Counted from the first letter of the stretch, positions 1-8,077 are shown. The stretch: DNA of 43,086 bases from an uncultured Mollicutes bacterium (GCA_900540705.1 UQGR01000013.1:1-43086), one strand, 5' to 3'. Notes: generated by a model not told the origin, from the letters alone. Made by a program: numbers and translations.

Positions 1-662
1 AAGCCGCAAAAACCGAGGCAGTAAAGCAAGTTGCTGAAATCACCAAAAGGATAGAACAGCAAAGCAATATAGAAAGTCTTATTAAAGCTAAGGGTTTTGA
101 TGAGTGCATAGCATTTATTTCTAATCGCATAATATACATTTACACTATCCGTGTAGGTCATTTGGTCTGTCATTGGAAACTCCTCAAAACTAATGTCTAA
201 AGTTTTGGCAGAAACCAGGAATAAAATAGATACACCCTCAAAAACCATTTGTTCCTCTAAGGCCAAAATATCATCCTCAAAAATTAAATAGTTTGCCGCT
301 AAAAGCTCTGCTGAATGTATATAAAATAATTCTTCATGATATTTTTTATTATAGTCCAATATGGATAGAGATTCTGTTTTAGTTAAGGTTGAATAATACG
401 CCTTCGTTGTGGAATCTCCATACAAGGGTGGCTTTTCTTCTTGAACTGACGGAATCATAAGTGGAATACAAGCGACAATCAAAATTAAGGTGGTTAAAAG
501 TGGAATTGCAAATTTGAAATACAACTTCTTAGTATTATTTAGTCTTGACGTCTGAATATTCCTTTTCATTTCGATTCTAGCGGCATCCAAAACATAGTCT
601 GGAACATTGTTTTCACTTTGAATCATCTCATTAAGCTTCTTTTTTACTCGTTTTGAACTCAT
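1..662 (-). CDS. Probable membrane anti-sigma factor (3' end off window or chimeric)
   Basis: ATG at 660-662, 15 bases after the stop of the ECF sigma gene, opens a frame that runs without a stop to the left edge (220 codons). The N-terminal 48 residues are short, charged and cytoplasmic-looking (MSSKRVKKKLNEMIQ). Residues about 49-71 form one hydrophobic membrane segment (FAIPLLTTLILIVACIPLMI), and the rest would lie outside the cell. A single-span protein directly behind an ECF sigma factor is the classic arrangement of a membrane anti-sigma that holds the sigma factor inactive. I see no zinc-binding HxxxCxxC motif, so it is not a typical ZAS protein. The last 45-50 codons (below about position 145) lie opposite a convincing SpoIIIAH-like frame and are probably not the true C-terminus. 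Confidence 0.6.
   Translation of the reverse strand, partial: MSSKRVKKKLNEMIQSENNVPDYVLDAARIEMKRNIQTSRLNNTKKLYFKFAIPLLTTLILIVACIPLMIPSVQEEKPPLYGDSTTKAYYSTLTKTESLSILDYNKKYHEELFYIHSAELLAANYLIFEDDILALEEQMVFEGVSILFLVSAKTLDISFEEFPMTDQMTYTDSVNVYYAIRNKCYALIKTLSFNKTFYIALLFYPFGDFSNLLYCLGFCG
3..200 (+). CDS. spoIIIAH: SpoIIIAH-like C-terminal fragment (5' end off window, 3' end abnormal)
   Basis: An open frame enters from the left edge and stops at TAA 198-200. Residues 1-48 or so look like the C-terminal domain of SpoIIIAH, the forespore-engulfment channel protein. There is a charged helix (AVKQVAEITKRIEQQ) followed by IESLIKAKGFDECIAFI and a short beta strand (RIIYIYT). After that the family normally continues for about 35-40 more residues, but here the frame ends with 18 residues that do not look like the family (IRVGHLVCHWK...). 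The other two forward frames are closed at once. The same DNA is open on the minus strand as the tail of the anti-sigma-like gene. Assignment is by recalled family motif, not by a search. It could be a truncated gene, or an assembly join near position 145. Confidence 0.45.
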   Translation, partial: AAKTEAVKQVAEITKRIEQQSNIESLIKAKGFDECIAFISNRIIYIYTIRVGHLVCHWKLLKTNV

Positions 663-677
663 ATTTTTCTCCCAACT

Positions 678-1205
678 TTAATTACTCAAATTTCTTTTTA
701 ATTTTTCTAATGCTTTTGTATATACTCTGTAAATAAATGTTACATTTGCACTTAGAGAATCGGCAATATCATTTAGAGTTCTATTCTCCCATATTCTTAA
801 ATAAATAATTTTTTGTTCCTCATCTGTAAGTGTCTTCATTGCTATACGCAGATTTCTATCCTTAATCAGTGGATTGTCAGTTACATCGCTGTGATGAAAG
901 TTTTCATTAAAGCTGCAATTGTCCTCTTTCAAGGTATTTCTATTATGGTCAAGGGCCAAATTTTTGATAATTTCATGCATCCAGTTAAAACCATTAAGAT
1001 CCTTCTTGAAGCTACGTGAATACTTATATACCTTTAAATAAGCCTCTGATAAGATATCATCTACATAATTTTTATCATATAGATACTTAAGAGCAACATG
1101 ATACATCTTTTCTTTTGTTAGAACGAAAAGTTCCTCCAGCGCTTTTTCATTATTTTGCGCTACCCTCAATATTAACTTATTTATTCTTATATTTTCGTTT
1201 TTCAT
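678..1205 (-). CDS. ECF-type RNA polymerase sigma factor
   Basis: A 175-residue protein with the two domains of group 4 (ECF) sigma factors. Region 2 (about residues 18-88) contains AYLKVYKYSRSFKK and FNWMHEIIKNLALDHNR, the part that melts and reads the -10 element. Region 4 (about 120-172) contains LTDEEQKIIYLRIWENRT and a helix-turn-helix with LNDIADSLSANVTFIYRVYTKALEKLKR, which reads the -35 element. It would direct RNA polymerase to a small stress or envelope regulon. The gene downstream encodes a single-span membrane protein, a likely anti-sigma partner. A GGGGAAGTGAAG stretch precedes the start. It lies just beyond the terminator of the ribosomal operon, and I found no convincing promoter in the short gap, so it may be served by its own ECF promoter or by read-through. 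Confidence 0.9.
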   Translation of the reverse strand: MKNENIRINKLILRVAQNNEKALEELFVLTKEKMYHVALKYLYDKNYVDDILSEAYLKVYKYSRSFKKDLNGFNWMHEIIKNLALDHNRNTLKEDNCSFNENFHHSDVTDNPLIKDRNLRIAMKTLTDEEQKIIYLRIWENRTLNDIADSLSANVTFIYRVYTKALEKLKRNLSN

Positions 1206-1240
1206 AATTGCTCTTCACTTCCCCATTTTAACTTCTATAG

Positions 1241-1275
1241 GCAAAAAGAGTGCCATGCAAGCACTCTTAAAAAGC
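1241..1275 (-). terminator. Intrinsic terminator of the S10-spc-alpha operon
   Basis: On the minus strand an 8-bp perfect stem (AAGAGTGC / GCACTCTT, at 1246-1253 and 1261-1268) with a 7-base loop runs into a T stretch. It begins about 10 bases after the rplQ stop codon and separates the ribosomal operon from the ECF sigma gene. Confidence 0.85.
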
Positions 1276-1278
1276 TGA

Positions 1279-1638
1279 TTATTCTACCCACTCAATAATG
1301 GCCATTGGAGCTGCATCTCCACGACGGAAACCAGTCTTAATTACACGTGTGTAACCTCCATTACGGCTAGCAAACTTAGGGGCAATTTCGCTAAATAACT
1401 TCTGAATTGCATACTGACCGTCTTCAGCCTTCTCAAAACGAATTAAAGTGGCTGCCTGACGACGAGAATGCAAAGTATTCGCTTTTCCTAAAGTAACCAT
1501 TTTATCAGCTAGTCTTTTTAATTCTCTAGCCTTTGTCTCTGTAGTTTCAATACGACCATTTAAAATCAAGTCCGTAACTAAGTCACGAAGTAATGCTTTT
1601 CTTTGATCTGAACTACGACGTAATCTACTATATGCCAT
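1279..1638 (-). CDS. rplQ: 50S ribosomal protein L17
   Basis: A 119-residue L17, of normal bacterial length, with the family start MAYSRLRRSSDQRKALLRDL and the closing stretch GGYTRVIKTGFRRGDAAPMA. L17 lies near the exit of the peptide tunnel on the large subunit. It is the last gene of the operon, 21 bases after rpoA, as in Bacillus, and a strong terminator follows. In Bacillus the next genes are usually those of the ECF-transporter energizing module and truA. Here an ECF sigma gene follows instead. Confidence 0.97.
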   Translation of the reverse strand: MAYSRLRRSSDQRKALLRDLVTDLILNGRIETTETKARELKRLADKMVTLGKANTLHSRRQAATLIRFEKAEDGQYAIQKLFSEIAPKFASRNGGYTRVIKTGFRRGDAAPMAIIEWVE

Positions 1639-1659
1639 GTTAAACTTCCTCCTTATAGA

Positions 1660-2619
1660 TTAATCTTTTTTAAAGCCTAATCCTAAGGCTTCTAATTTTT
1701 CTTTAATTTCCTTTAATGACTTTCTACCAAGGTTCCGAACCTTCATCATATCTTCTTCAGACTTTGCTGCTAACTCAGCTACAGTATTTAATCCTGCACG
1801 CTTTAAGCAGTTATAAGAACGAACAGATAAATCAAGCTCATCGATTGTCATTTCTAATTTGCGATTTTGAGTGTCATCCTCAGTCTCAATCATATAATCA
1901 ATTACTGACGCTTTTTCACTTAATTCAACGATTACTCCTAAATGCTCAATCATCATTTTAGAAGCAATGGCTAAAGCCTCTTTTGCTGAAATAGAACCAT
2001 TCGTTTGAACCTCTATTTCCAGCTTATCAAAGGAAGCTACATTCACATTTTCTACACGTGTTTTCTCTACATTAAATGCTACATTTACGATTGGAGTATA
2101 AATGGAGTCTATGGAGATTACTCCAACAGACTGATTATATTCCTTGTTTGCTGCAGAGGATACATATCCTACGCCTCTGCGAACCGTTAAGAACATATGT
2201 AGGTTTCCACCTGCTGAAACTGTAGCAATGTGTTGGTCTGGGTTAACGATTACTACATCATTTCCGTGAATAATATCACCCGCTGTAACTTCGCCTTCAC
2301 CACTATGAATTTCTACGACAGCCTCAAAGTTTGGATCATCACTATCTACAGATAAAACTACGCGCTTTAAATTTAGAATAATGGTGATGACATCCTCAAC
2401 AACACCATCTACATTTTGAAACTCATGTTCAGCCCCTTCAATTTTTACATTTACAAAAGCCGCACCTGGTAAAGAGGACAATAAGGTTCTTCTAAGAGCA
2501 TTACCTAATGTAATACCAAAGCCTCTTTCCAGTGGTGAAACAACAAATTTACCATAATTACCTTGATCCGCAATTTCTTCAATGCTTGTTCTTGGTTTTT
2601 CGAATTTTAAATCTTTCAT
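1660..2619 (-). CDS. rpoA: DNA-directed RNA polymerase alpha subunit
   Basis: A full-length 319-residue alpha subunit. The N-terminal domain (about 1-230) carries the assembly motif GFGITLGNALRRTLLSSLPG and dimerises to seed core polymerase. After a short linker, the C-terminal domain (about 255-312) carries LDLSVRSYNCLKRAG and RNLGRKSLKEIKEKL, the DNA- and activator-contacting helix-hairpin-helix fold. It is placed between rpsK and rplQ as in nearly all Bacillota, so polymerase and ribosome synthesis are coupled in one transcript. Nothing is unusual. Confidence 0.98.
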   Translation of the reverse strand: MKDLKFEKPRTSIEEIADQGNYGKFVVSPLERGFGITLGNALRRTLLSSLPGAAFVNVKIEGAEHEFQNVDGVVEDVITIILNLKRVVLSVDSDDPNFEAVVEIHSGEGEVTAGDIIHGNDVVIVNPDQHIATVSAGGNLHMFLTVRRGVGYVSSAANKEYNQSVGVISIDSIYTPIVNVAFNVEKTRVENVNVASFDKLEIEVQTNGSISAKEALAIASKMMIEHLGVIVELSEKASVIDYMIETEDDTQNRKLEMTIDELDLSVRSYNCLKRAGLNTVAELAAKSEEDMMKVRNLGRKSLKEIKEKLEALGLGFKKD

Positions 2620-2671
2620 TAATGGGCCTCCTCATATATTTTTATATAACTATTTAAAAATACTTCTAATC

Positions 2672-3055
2672 TTATCCTCTTGGACGTTTTGGTGGACGGC
2701 ATCCATTATGTGGAACTGGTGTTACATCTGTAATAGCTGTGATTTCTAAACCTGCTACCGTTAATGAACGAATAGCAGCCTCACGTCCCTGACCAGGACC
2801 CTTAACTGAAACTTCAACCTTGGATACACCTGCATCCACTGCAGCCTTAGCAGCTGCTTCACTACACATTTGTGCGGCAAAAGGAGTTGATTTACGACTA
2901 CCCTTAAAGCCTAATGCACCTGCACTGCTCCAAGAAATAACATTTCCATCTGGATCAGTGATTGTAACAATTGTATTATTGAAAGTCGAATGAATATGAG
3001 CAACACCCACAGGGCAATTTCTCTTCACACGACGTTTTGTAACTTTACGTGCCAT
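2672..3055 (-). CDS. rpsK: 30S ribosomal protein S11
   Basis: A 127-residue S11 of the small-subunit platform, which contacts mRNA upstream of the start codon near the Shine-Dalgarno helix. It shows the family segments VAHIHSTFNNTIVTITD, KGSRKSTPFAAQ and the C-terminal VTPVPHNGCRPPKRPRG. It follows rpsM by 17 bases and precedes rpoA by 52 bases, the usual alpha-operon order. An RBS (AAGGAGG) lies just upstream of the ATG. Confidence 0.98.
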   Translation of the reverse strand: MARKVTKRRVKRNCPVGVAHIHSTFNNTIVTITDPDGNVISWSSAGALGFKGSRKSTPFAAQMCSEAAAKAAVDAGVSKVEVSVKGPGQGREAAIRSLTVAGLEITAITDVTPVPHNGCRPPKRPRG

Positions 3056-3072
3056 AATTTATATCCTCCTTA

Positions 3073-3438
3073 TTATTTCTTCTTATTAGCGATAGTATGT
3101 CTAGGGCCTTTACGAGTACGTGAATTATTTCTAGTATTCTGACCACGAACTGGTAAATTCTTTCTATGACGCATACCTCTATAGCATCCAATTTCCATTA
3201 AACGCTTAATATTTAATGCAACCTCTCTACGAAGGTCACCTTCAACCTTAACCTTTGAAACCTGAGAACGAATAGCCTGTAATTGTTCCTCAGTTAGGTC
3301 TTTTGCACGGATGTCTTCAGATACACCCGCATCCTTTAAAATCTTTTTAGATGTTGTTTCACCAATACCATAGATGTATTGTAATGAAATAACAATTCGC
3401 TTTTCACTTGGAATATCTACTCCTGCAATACGTGCCAT
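3073..3438 (-). CDS. rpsM: 30S ribosomal protein S13
   Basis: A 121-residue S13 of the small-subunit head, which makes the inter-subunit bridges to the large subunit. It begins MARIAGVDIPSEKR and has the helix-hairpin-helix IYGIGETTSKKIL, then YRGMRHRKNLPVRGQ and the basic C-terminal tail RKGPRHTIANKKK that reaches toward the P-site tRNA. It lies between rpmJ and rpsK. AGGAGGTGCGAG upstream serves as its RBS. Confidence 0.98.
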   Translation of the reverse strand: MARIAGVDIPSEKRIVISLQYIYGIGETTSKKILKDAGVSEDIRAKDLTEEQLQAIRSQVSKVKVEGDLRREVALNIKRLMEIGCYRGMRHRKNLPVRGQNTRNNSRTRKGPRHTIANKKK

Positions 3439-3458
3439 AATCTCGCACCTCCTACTTT

Positions 3459-3572
3459 CTATCCTTGTCTTTGTTTATGCTTTGGGTTTTCGCAAATAAC
3501 CATTACACGGCCTTTACGCTTAATAACCTTGCATTTGTCACACATTGGTTTTACTGATGGTCTTACTTTCAT
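3459..3572 (-). CDS. rpmJ: 50S ribosomal protein L36 (zinc-binding type)
   Basis: A 37-residue gene ending in TAG. The protein begins MKVRPSVKPMCDKC and ends NPKHKQRQG. Cys11, Cys14, Cys27 and His32 are the four ligands of the zinc ribbon, so this is the zinc-dependent (C+) paralogue. The position between infA and rpsM is the standard one in Bacillota, and an AGG-rich RBS lies upstream. It sits on the large subunit near 23S rRNA helices of domains II and V. Confidence 0.97.
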   Translation of the reverse strand: MKVRPSVKPMCDKCKVIKRKGRVMVICENPKHKQRQG

Positions 3573-3589
3573 CTTAAATACCTCCAATA

Positions 3590-3811
3590 TTATTTATGTC
3601 TGTAAGTTATTCTGCCACGTGTTAAATCATAGGTGGATAACTCAATCGTCACCTTATCACCTGGTAAGATGCGTATGTTATTCATACGGATTTTACCAGA
3701 AACGTGGGCTAAAACTTGATGATCATTTTCAAGCTTAACTATAAATTGTGTATTAGGTAGTACCTCTAGTACCTTACCTTCCATTTCAATAACGTCGTCT
3801 TTTTTTGCCAT
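3590..3811 (-). CDS. infA: Translation initiation factor IF-1
   Basis: A 73-residue IF-1 made of one S1/OB-fold domain. MAKKDDVIEMEGKVLEVLPN, HVSGKIRMNNIRILPGDKV and the C-terminal LTRGRITYRHK are all family signatures. It occupies the A site of the 30S subunit during initiation and helps IF-2 and IF-3. It lies between map and rpmJ, as in Bacillus subtilis. Confidence 0.98.
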   Translation of the reverse strand: MAKKDDVIEMEGKVLEVLPNTQFIVKLENDHQVLAHVSGKIRMNNIRILPGDKVTIELSTYDLTRGRITYRHK

Positions 3812-3823
3812 TTTAAGTCTCCT

Positions 3824-4573
3824 TTATAGAGTAGTTAATATCTCATAACCATTTTTACGCACTACAATCGTGTGCTCAAAATGAGCGCTCTTTGATTTAT
3901 CCTTTGTGACTGTAGTCCAACCATCTGCCAGAATTTTTACATGCTTTGTCCCTGCATTAATCATTGGTTCTATTGCCAGTACCATTCCTTCCTTTAGGAT
4001 TGGTCCAGTTCCTGGAACTCCAAAATTAAAAATAGCTGGATCTTCATGAAGCTTTCTACCAACCCCATGACCTGTAAATTCTTCTACCACGCCATACCCA
4101 AAGGAAGAGGCGTAGCTGCCGATTGCAGCACTTACATCACCTAAATGTACACCCTCACGAACCTGTTCTAATCCTTTAAATAAGGAATCATGAGTAACCT
4201 GTAATAGCTGTTGATCCTCTTTACTGATGGATCCTACTGCATAAGACCAGGCTGAATCTCCATGATAACCCTTATAGCAAGCTCCAATATCAAGAGCAAT
4301 AATATCTCCAGATTTTAGAATCTGCTTTTTACTAGGCATACCATGAACCACTACTTCGTTAACAGATGCACAAACAGCAGAGGGAAAGCCACCGTATCCT
4401 TTAAAGGATGGTGTAGCGCCATGTTCTAAAATGATTTTCTCAACAATTTCATTTAATTCATAGGTTGAGATTCCAGGTCTTACCTGTTTTTTCATTTCCT
4501 CATGACATAACGCAACAATGCGGCCAGCCTCTTTTAATAACGCTATTTCACGTTCGCTTTTGATTTCTATCAT
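3824..4573 (-). CDS. map: Type I methionine aminopeptidase
   Basis: A 249-residue enzyme that removes the initiator methionine from new proteins once the formyl group is gone. The five metal ligands of the family are present in order: Asp in ALDIG, Asp in YHGDSAW, His in TGHGVG, Glu in AIEPM and Glu in HFEHT. I chose the ATG at 4571-4573 (MIEIKSEREIALL) over the GTG three codons upstream, because the AGGTG just ahead gives normal spacing and the family begins there. The start follows the adk stop by a single base, which suggests translational coupling. Confidence 0.96.
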   Translation of the reverse strand: MIEIKSEREIALLKEAGRIVALCHEEMKKQVRPGISTYELNEIVEKIILEHGATPSFKGYGGFPSAVCASVNEVVVHGMPSKKQILKSGDIIALDIGACYKGYHGDSAWSYAVGSISKEDQQLLQVTHDSLFKGLEQVREGVHLGDVSAAIGSYASSFGYGVVEEFTGHGVGRKLHEDPAIFNFGVPGTGPILKEGMVLAIEPMINAGTKHVKILADGWTTVTKDKSKSAHFEHTIVVRKNGYEILTTL

Positions 4574-4574
4574 A

Positions 4575-5219
4575 TTAAGCACCTAATACAGCTTTAATAT
4601 CCTCAAAAACCTTCTCTAGGGATTGATTCCCATCTACAGTTTTCAATAAATTTCTTTCCTTATAGAAATCTAATAATGGAGCGGTTTGGTTATCATAAAC
4701 CTCAAGACGATTCTTTGCGGTTTCCTCTGTATCATCATTTCTTTGAATTAATGGTGTACCACAAACATCACAAATCCCATCCTGCTTTGGAGCATGGAAT
4801 TCTACATGATAGGTAGCTCCACATCCCTTGCATACACGTCTTCCAACCATACGTCTTACTAAAATTTCTACTGGAACATTTACATCTAATACTGCATCTA
4901 AAACAATTCCATTTTTCTTAAGAAAGTCCTCAAGACTTTCAGCTTGTGCAATTGTACGAGGGAAGCCATCTAATAAGAAGCCCTTCTTACAATCCTCTTC
5001 TAATAATCTTTCTTTGACAATTCCTATGGTTACCTCATCTGGAACCAATAAGCCCTTGTCCATATACTCCTTAGCAGTTAAACCAAGCTTTGTTTGGTTT
5101 TTAATTGCCGCACGAAACATATCGCCAGTTGAAATATGGGGAATTCCATAATATTCTTTAATATTTACGGCCTGAGTACCCTTTCCGGCTCCAGGTCTAC
5201 CCATAATTAATAATTTCAT
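4575..5219 (-). CDS. adk: Adenylate kinase (zinc-binding)
   Basis: A 214-residue adenylate kinase that interconverts AMP + ATP and 2 ADP. It has the P-loop GRPGAGKGT (residues 7-15), the AMP-binding TGDMFRAAI, FLLDGFPRT (81-89) and the long LID. The LID carries four cysteines, Cys130, Cys133, Cys150 and Cys153, which form the structural zinc site typical of Gram-positive enzymes. It is in the secY-adk-map order of Bacillota. Confidence 0.98.
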   Translation of the reverse strand: MKLLIMGRPGAGKGTQAVNIKEYYGIPHISTGDMFRAAIKNQTKLGLTAKEYMDKGLLVPDEVTIGIVKERLLEEDCKKGFLLDGFPRTIAQAESLEDFLKKNGIVLDAVLDVNVPVEILVRRMVGRRVCKGCGATYHVEFHAPKQDGICDVCGTPLIQRNDDTEETAKNRLEVYDNQTAPLLDFYKERNLLKTVDGNQSLEKVFEDIKAVLGA

Positions 5220-5236
5220 CTGATTTGTCCCCCTGC

Positions 5237-6547
5237 TTAATCTAAGAAGCCCTTATAATCCTTTGTCTCAGATGCTGTCTCAATTTGACGGAATGTCTCA
5301 ATAGCAACACCGACAACAATGATTAATGATGTACCACCTACTGTAATTGTAGCTGCTTCTCTTGAAGAGAAACCGAACGCTGCAGAAACAATAATTGGTA
5401 CTAATGCAATGAACACTAAATAAGTAGCACCAATCAAGGTAATTCTAAATAGCATTCTTGACAATTGAATTTTAGTATCCTCTCCTGGACGATAGCCTGG
5501 AATAAATGCACCCTGCTTATCAAGGTTATCACTTATCTTATCAGGATCTACAGTCATAAAGGAATAGAAGAAACTAAAGAAAATAATTAATACAATATAC
5601 AATAAGCAACCAATTGGCTTTGAATTAGAGAATATCTCATTCACCCAGAATGCACCAGTTGAAGTGGTTGTGGATAAGCCCATAACACCTACAATGGTCA
5701 TAGGGATACTCATTAAAGTTGATGCAAAGATAACTGGAATTACGTTTGCACTATTTAATTTGACAGGGATATCTGACCCCTGAGAAGCCTGACGGTTTGC
5801 GTACTGAACTGGTATTTTTCTAACTGCCCCTTCAAAGAATACAACAGCAAGAATCATAGCCAAATATAATACAATAACTAAAATATATAAGAATATATTT
5901 AATCCGTTTGCATTTGCACCCAGATATTTTGTACCCAAAGTTGAGAACATTGCAGGTATAGAAGAAATAATACCCGCAGAAATAATCATGGATGATCCAT
6001 TTCCAATACCATGACGAGTAATTAAGTCGGCAAGCCACATCGTGAATGCTGAACCAGCTGTAACTACGATAGCCATATACAGGTAGAACGCCCAATAGAA
6101 ATTCTTATATTGAATAAGAGAATCTATCAAAATATTTTCTGGTCTAGCACCAAGTCCAAAGATCAATACTAGGGCTTGAACCATAGCTAAAACAATCGTA
6201 ACATATCTTGTTACACGATTAATCTTTGCCTTACCTACTTCTCCTTGCTCGCTCCACTCCTTAAGCTTAGGAATTAAAAGCTGAAGCATCTGCACAACAA
6301 TGGAAGATGTAATGTAAGGAGAAATACCTAATGCTAAAATAGAAAAGTTAGATAATCCACCACCTGAAAAGGCATTTAATACAGTTAAGAAATCTGTCTG
6401 TTCTATTACCTGTAGAATTCCATTCGTAGAAACAAGTGGAATAGGAATATAGGTTCCTACCTTAAAAACTAATAATATTGCAAATGTAAATATTATCTTA
6501 AGAACAATCTCACGATTGCTTAAAATCTTTTTTACCTTTTCTAGCAA
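5237..6547 (-). CDS. secY: Protein translocase channel subunit SecY
   Basis: A 436-residue, ten-span membrane protein that forms the Sec channel with SecE and SecG. Family landmarks are TYIPIPLV in segment 1, the plug region FSGGGLSNFSILALGISPYI, the LADLITRHGIGNGSSMII loop, VRKIPVQYANRQ and DKQGAFIPGYRPGEDT, a cytoplasmic loop that contacts SecA and the ribosome. The gene begins one base after the rplO stop. It would export the two large pectate lyases and the lipoproteins in this window. Confidence 0.98.
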   Translation of the reverse strand: MLEKVKKILSNREIVLKIIFTFAILLVFKVGTYIPIPLVSTNGILQVIEQTDFLTVLNAFSGGGLSNFSILALGISPYITSSIVVQMLQLLIPKLKEWSEQGEVGKAKINRVTRYVTIVLAMVQALVLIFGLGARPENILIDSLIQYKNFYWAFYLYMAIVVTAGSAFTMWLADLITRHGIGNGSSMIISAGIISSIPAMFSTLGTKYLGANANGLNIFLYILVIVLYLAMILAVVFFEGAVRKIPVQYANRQASQGSDIPVKLNSANVIPVIFASTLMSIPMTIVGVMGLSTTTSTGAFWVNEIFSNSKPIGCLLYIVLIIFFSFFYSFMTVDPDKISDNLDKQGAFIPGYRPGEDTKIQLSRMLFRITLIGATYLVFIALVPIIVSAAFGFSSREAATITVGGTSLIIVVGVAIETFRQIETASETKDYKGFLD

Positions 6548-6548
6548 C

Positions 6549-6986
6549 TTAGATCACCTCTACAGTACCACCAGCATTTTCAATAGCTGATTGTGCTGAT
6601 TTAGAAATTTTATTAACCTTTACAGTTAACTTCTTAGTAAGCTCTCCTTGCCCTAATACTTTAACACCATCTAAGGTGTCCTTAATTAATCCTGCTTCAA
6701 TAAGGCTAGCTGCATCAACTGTAGCACCATCCTCAAAGCAATTTAATTTTTCAATGTTCACAATTGCATAGAATTTGTGAGAATGACTATGGAAGCCAAT
6801 CTTTGGTAAACGTTGGAATAAAGGTAACTGACCACCCTCAAATCCAGGACGAACACCGCCACCAGAACGAGCATTTTGACCCTTAGAACCTTTTCCTGCA
6901 GTTTTACCAAGACCACTACCAATTCCACGTCCTACACGCTTCTTTGCATGTCTTGCGCCATCATTTGGCTTTAATTGATTTAACAT
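6549..6986 (-). CDS. rplO: 50S ribosomal protein L15
   Basis: A 145-residue L15. The N-terminal part (LKPNDGARHAKKRVGRGIGS) and the glycine-rich KTAGKGSKGQNARSGGGVRP extension run deep into 23S rRNA, and the C-terminal half is globular. I chose the ATG at 6984-6986 because AGGAGGTG sits just upstream and the family starts at this point. A further ten codons upstream are open but overlap rpmD. Confidence 0.97.
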   Translation of the reverse strand: MLNQLKPNDGARHAKKRVGRGIGSGLGKTAGKGSKGQNARSGGGVRPGFEGGQLPLFQRLPKIGFHSHSHKFYAIVNIEKLNCFEDGATVDAASLIEAGLIKDTLDGVKVLGQGELTKKLTVKVNKISKSAQSAIENAGGTVEVI

Positions 6987-7002
6987 AGTTTGGCACCTCC
7001 TA

Positions 7003-7176
7003 CTATTCCTGAACAACCTTTACCATATGTGATATAGTAACGATCATACCTCTTATTGCTTCATTTTCCTCTTTTGTAACTGTTTGGCCAATTCTTGTTA
7101 AGCCTAGTGCCTTTGCAGTTGCAACCTGATTAGGCTTACGACCAATTAAGCTCTTAACTAAAGTAATTTTATACAT
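7003..7176 (-). CDS. rpmD: 50S ribosomal protein L30
   Basis: A 57-residue gene between rpsE and rplO, ending in TAG. The protein begins MYKITLVKSLIGRKPNQ and contains ATAKALGLTRIGQTV, the family signature, and ends MVKVVQE. Length and position are standard for bacterial L30, a small peripheral large-subunit protein. Confidence 0.97.
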   Translation of the reverse strand: MYKITLVKSLIGRKPNQVATAKALGLTRIGQTVTKEENEAIRGMIVTISHMVKVVQE

Positions 7177-7181
7177 ATCGA

Positions 7182-7697
7182 TTAACCTAGAATTTGTTCA
7201 ACCGTTAAACCACGTCTTGCAGCAACCTGCTCAACAGTCTCTAAACTCTTTAACCCTTCTATTGTAGCTCTAACTACATTGATAGGTGTAGCTGAACCCA
7301 ATGATTTAGATAAGATGTCACTGATACCTGCTAATTCAACAACAGCACGTACTGGACCACCAGCGATAACTCCAGTACCTTCGCTAGCTGGTCTAAGAAT
7401 TACACGACCTGCTCCATAAACACCAGTTACTTCATGAGGAATAGTAGTTTTTACAGTGGCAACAGTAATCATATTCTTTTTTGCATTTTCAACGGCCTTT
7501 TTAATTGCTTCAGGTACTTCTTGAGATTTACCAGTACCAAAGCCAACGTTACCCTTTCTATCACCGATTACGACTAATGCAGCGAAACGGAAACGTCTAC
7601 CGCCTTTAACAACCTTTGTTACACGATTGATGGTTACAACGCGCTCTTCAAACTCTGGCTGTTCAACTTCTTTACGTTCTTTACGATCTTGACGCAT
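7182..7697 (-). CDS. rpsE: 30S ribosomal protein S5
   Basis: A 171-residue S5 that takes part in decoding fidelity and mRNA unwinding at the entry channel. The dsRNA-binding N-terminal domain has VVTINRVTKVVKGGRRFRF and VGFGTGKSQEVPEAI. The C-terminal domain has LRPASEGTGVIAGGPVRAV and ARRGLTVEQIL. It lies between rplR and rpmD, with 5 bases to rpmD. Nothing is unusual. Confidence 0.98.
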   Translation of the reverse strand: MRQDRKERKEVEQPEFEERVVTINRVTKVVKGGRRFRFAALVVIGDRKGNVGFGTGKSQEVPEAIKKAVENAKKNMITVATVKTTIPHEVTGVYGAGRVILRPASEGTGVIAGGPVRAVVELAGISDILSKSLGSATPINVVRATIEGLKSLETVEQVAARRGLTVEQILG

Positions 7698-7714
7698 AAG
7701 AATTTATCCTCCTA

Positions 7715-8077
7715 TTAGAATTTTAATCCTGCAGCTCTTGCTGCCTCAGCTAAAGCCTTAACACGTCCATGATATAAATAACCACCGCGGTCAAAAACTA
7801 CAGCCTCAATTTTTAAATCTAATGCACGCTTTGCAATTAAAGTACCAACCTTAGTTGCAGCCTCTACATTTGAACCATTCTTTGCACTAACTTCTTTATC
7901 TAGCGTAGAAGCACTGCATAATGTCTTACCTGTAGTATCATCAATAACCTGTGCATAAATCTGCTTGTTTGAACGAAAAACATTCAGTCTTGGCTTTTCT
8001 GCTGTTCCAGATAAAGTCTGACGAATACGTAAATGTCTCTTCTGACGATTTACATTTTTAGATACCTTATTAATCAT
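7715..8077 (-). CDS. rplR: 50S ribosomal protein L18
   Basis: A 120-residue L18 that binds 5S rRNA together with L5. Typical stretches are RHLRIRQTLSGTAEKPRLNV, RSNKQIYAQVIDD, AVFDRGGYLYHGRVKALA and the end AARAAGLKF. It lies between rplF and rpsE as expected. Confidence 0.98.
   Translation of the reverse strand: MINKVSKNVNRQKRHLRIRQTLSGTAEKPRLNVFRSNKQIYAQVIDDTTGKTLCSASTLDKEVSAKNGSNVEAATKVGTLIAKRALDLKIEAVVFDRGGYLYHGRVKALAEAARAAGLKF

Noticed and set aside
4828..5151. Plus-strand open frame of 107 codons
   Set aside because: It is the antisense shadow of adk, which is certain from its P-loop and zinc motif.
5832..6095. Second minus-strand frame of 87 codons inside secY
   Set aside because: It is rich in Tyr, Cys and Ile by frame shadow, lies fully within secY and has no RBS.
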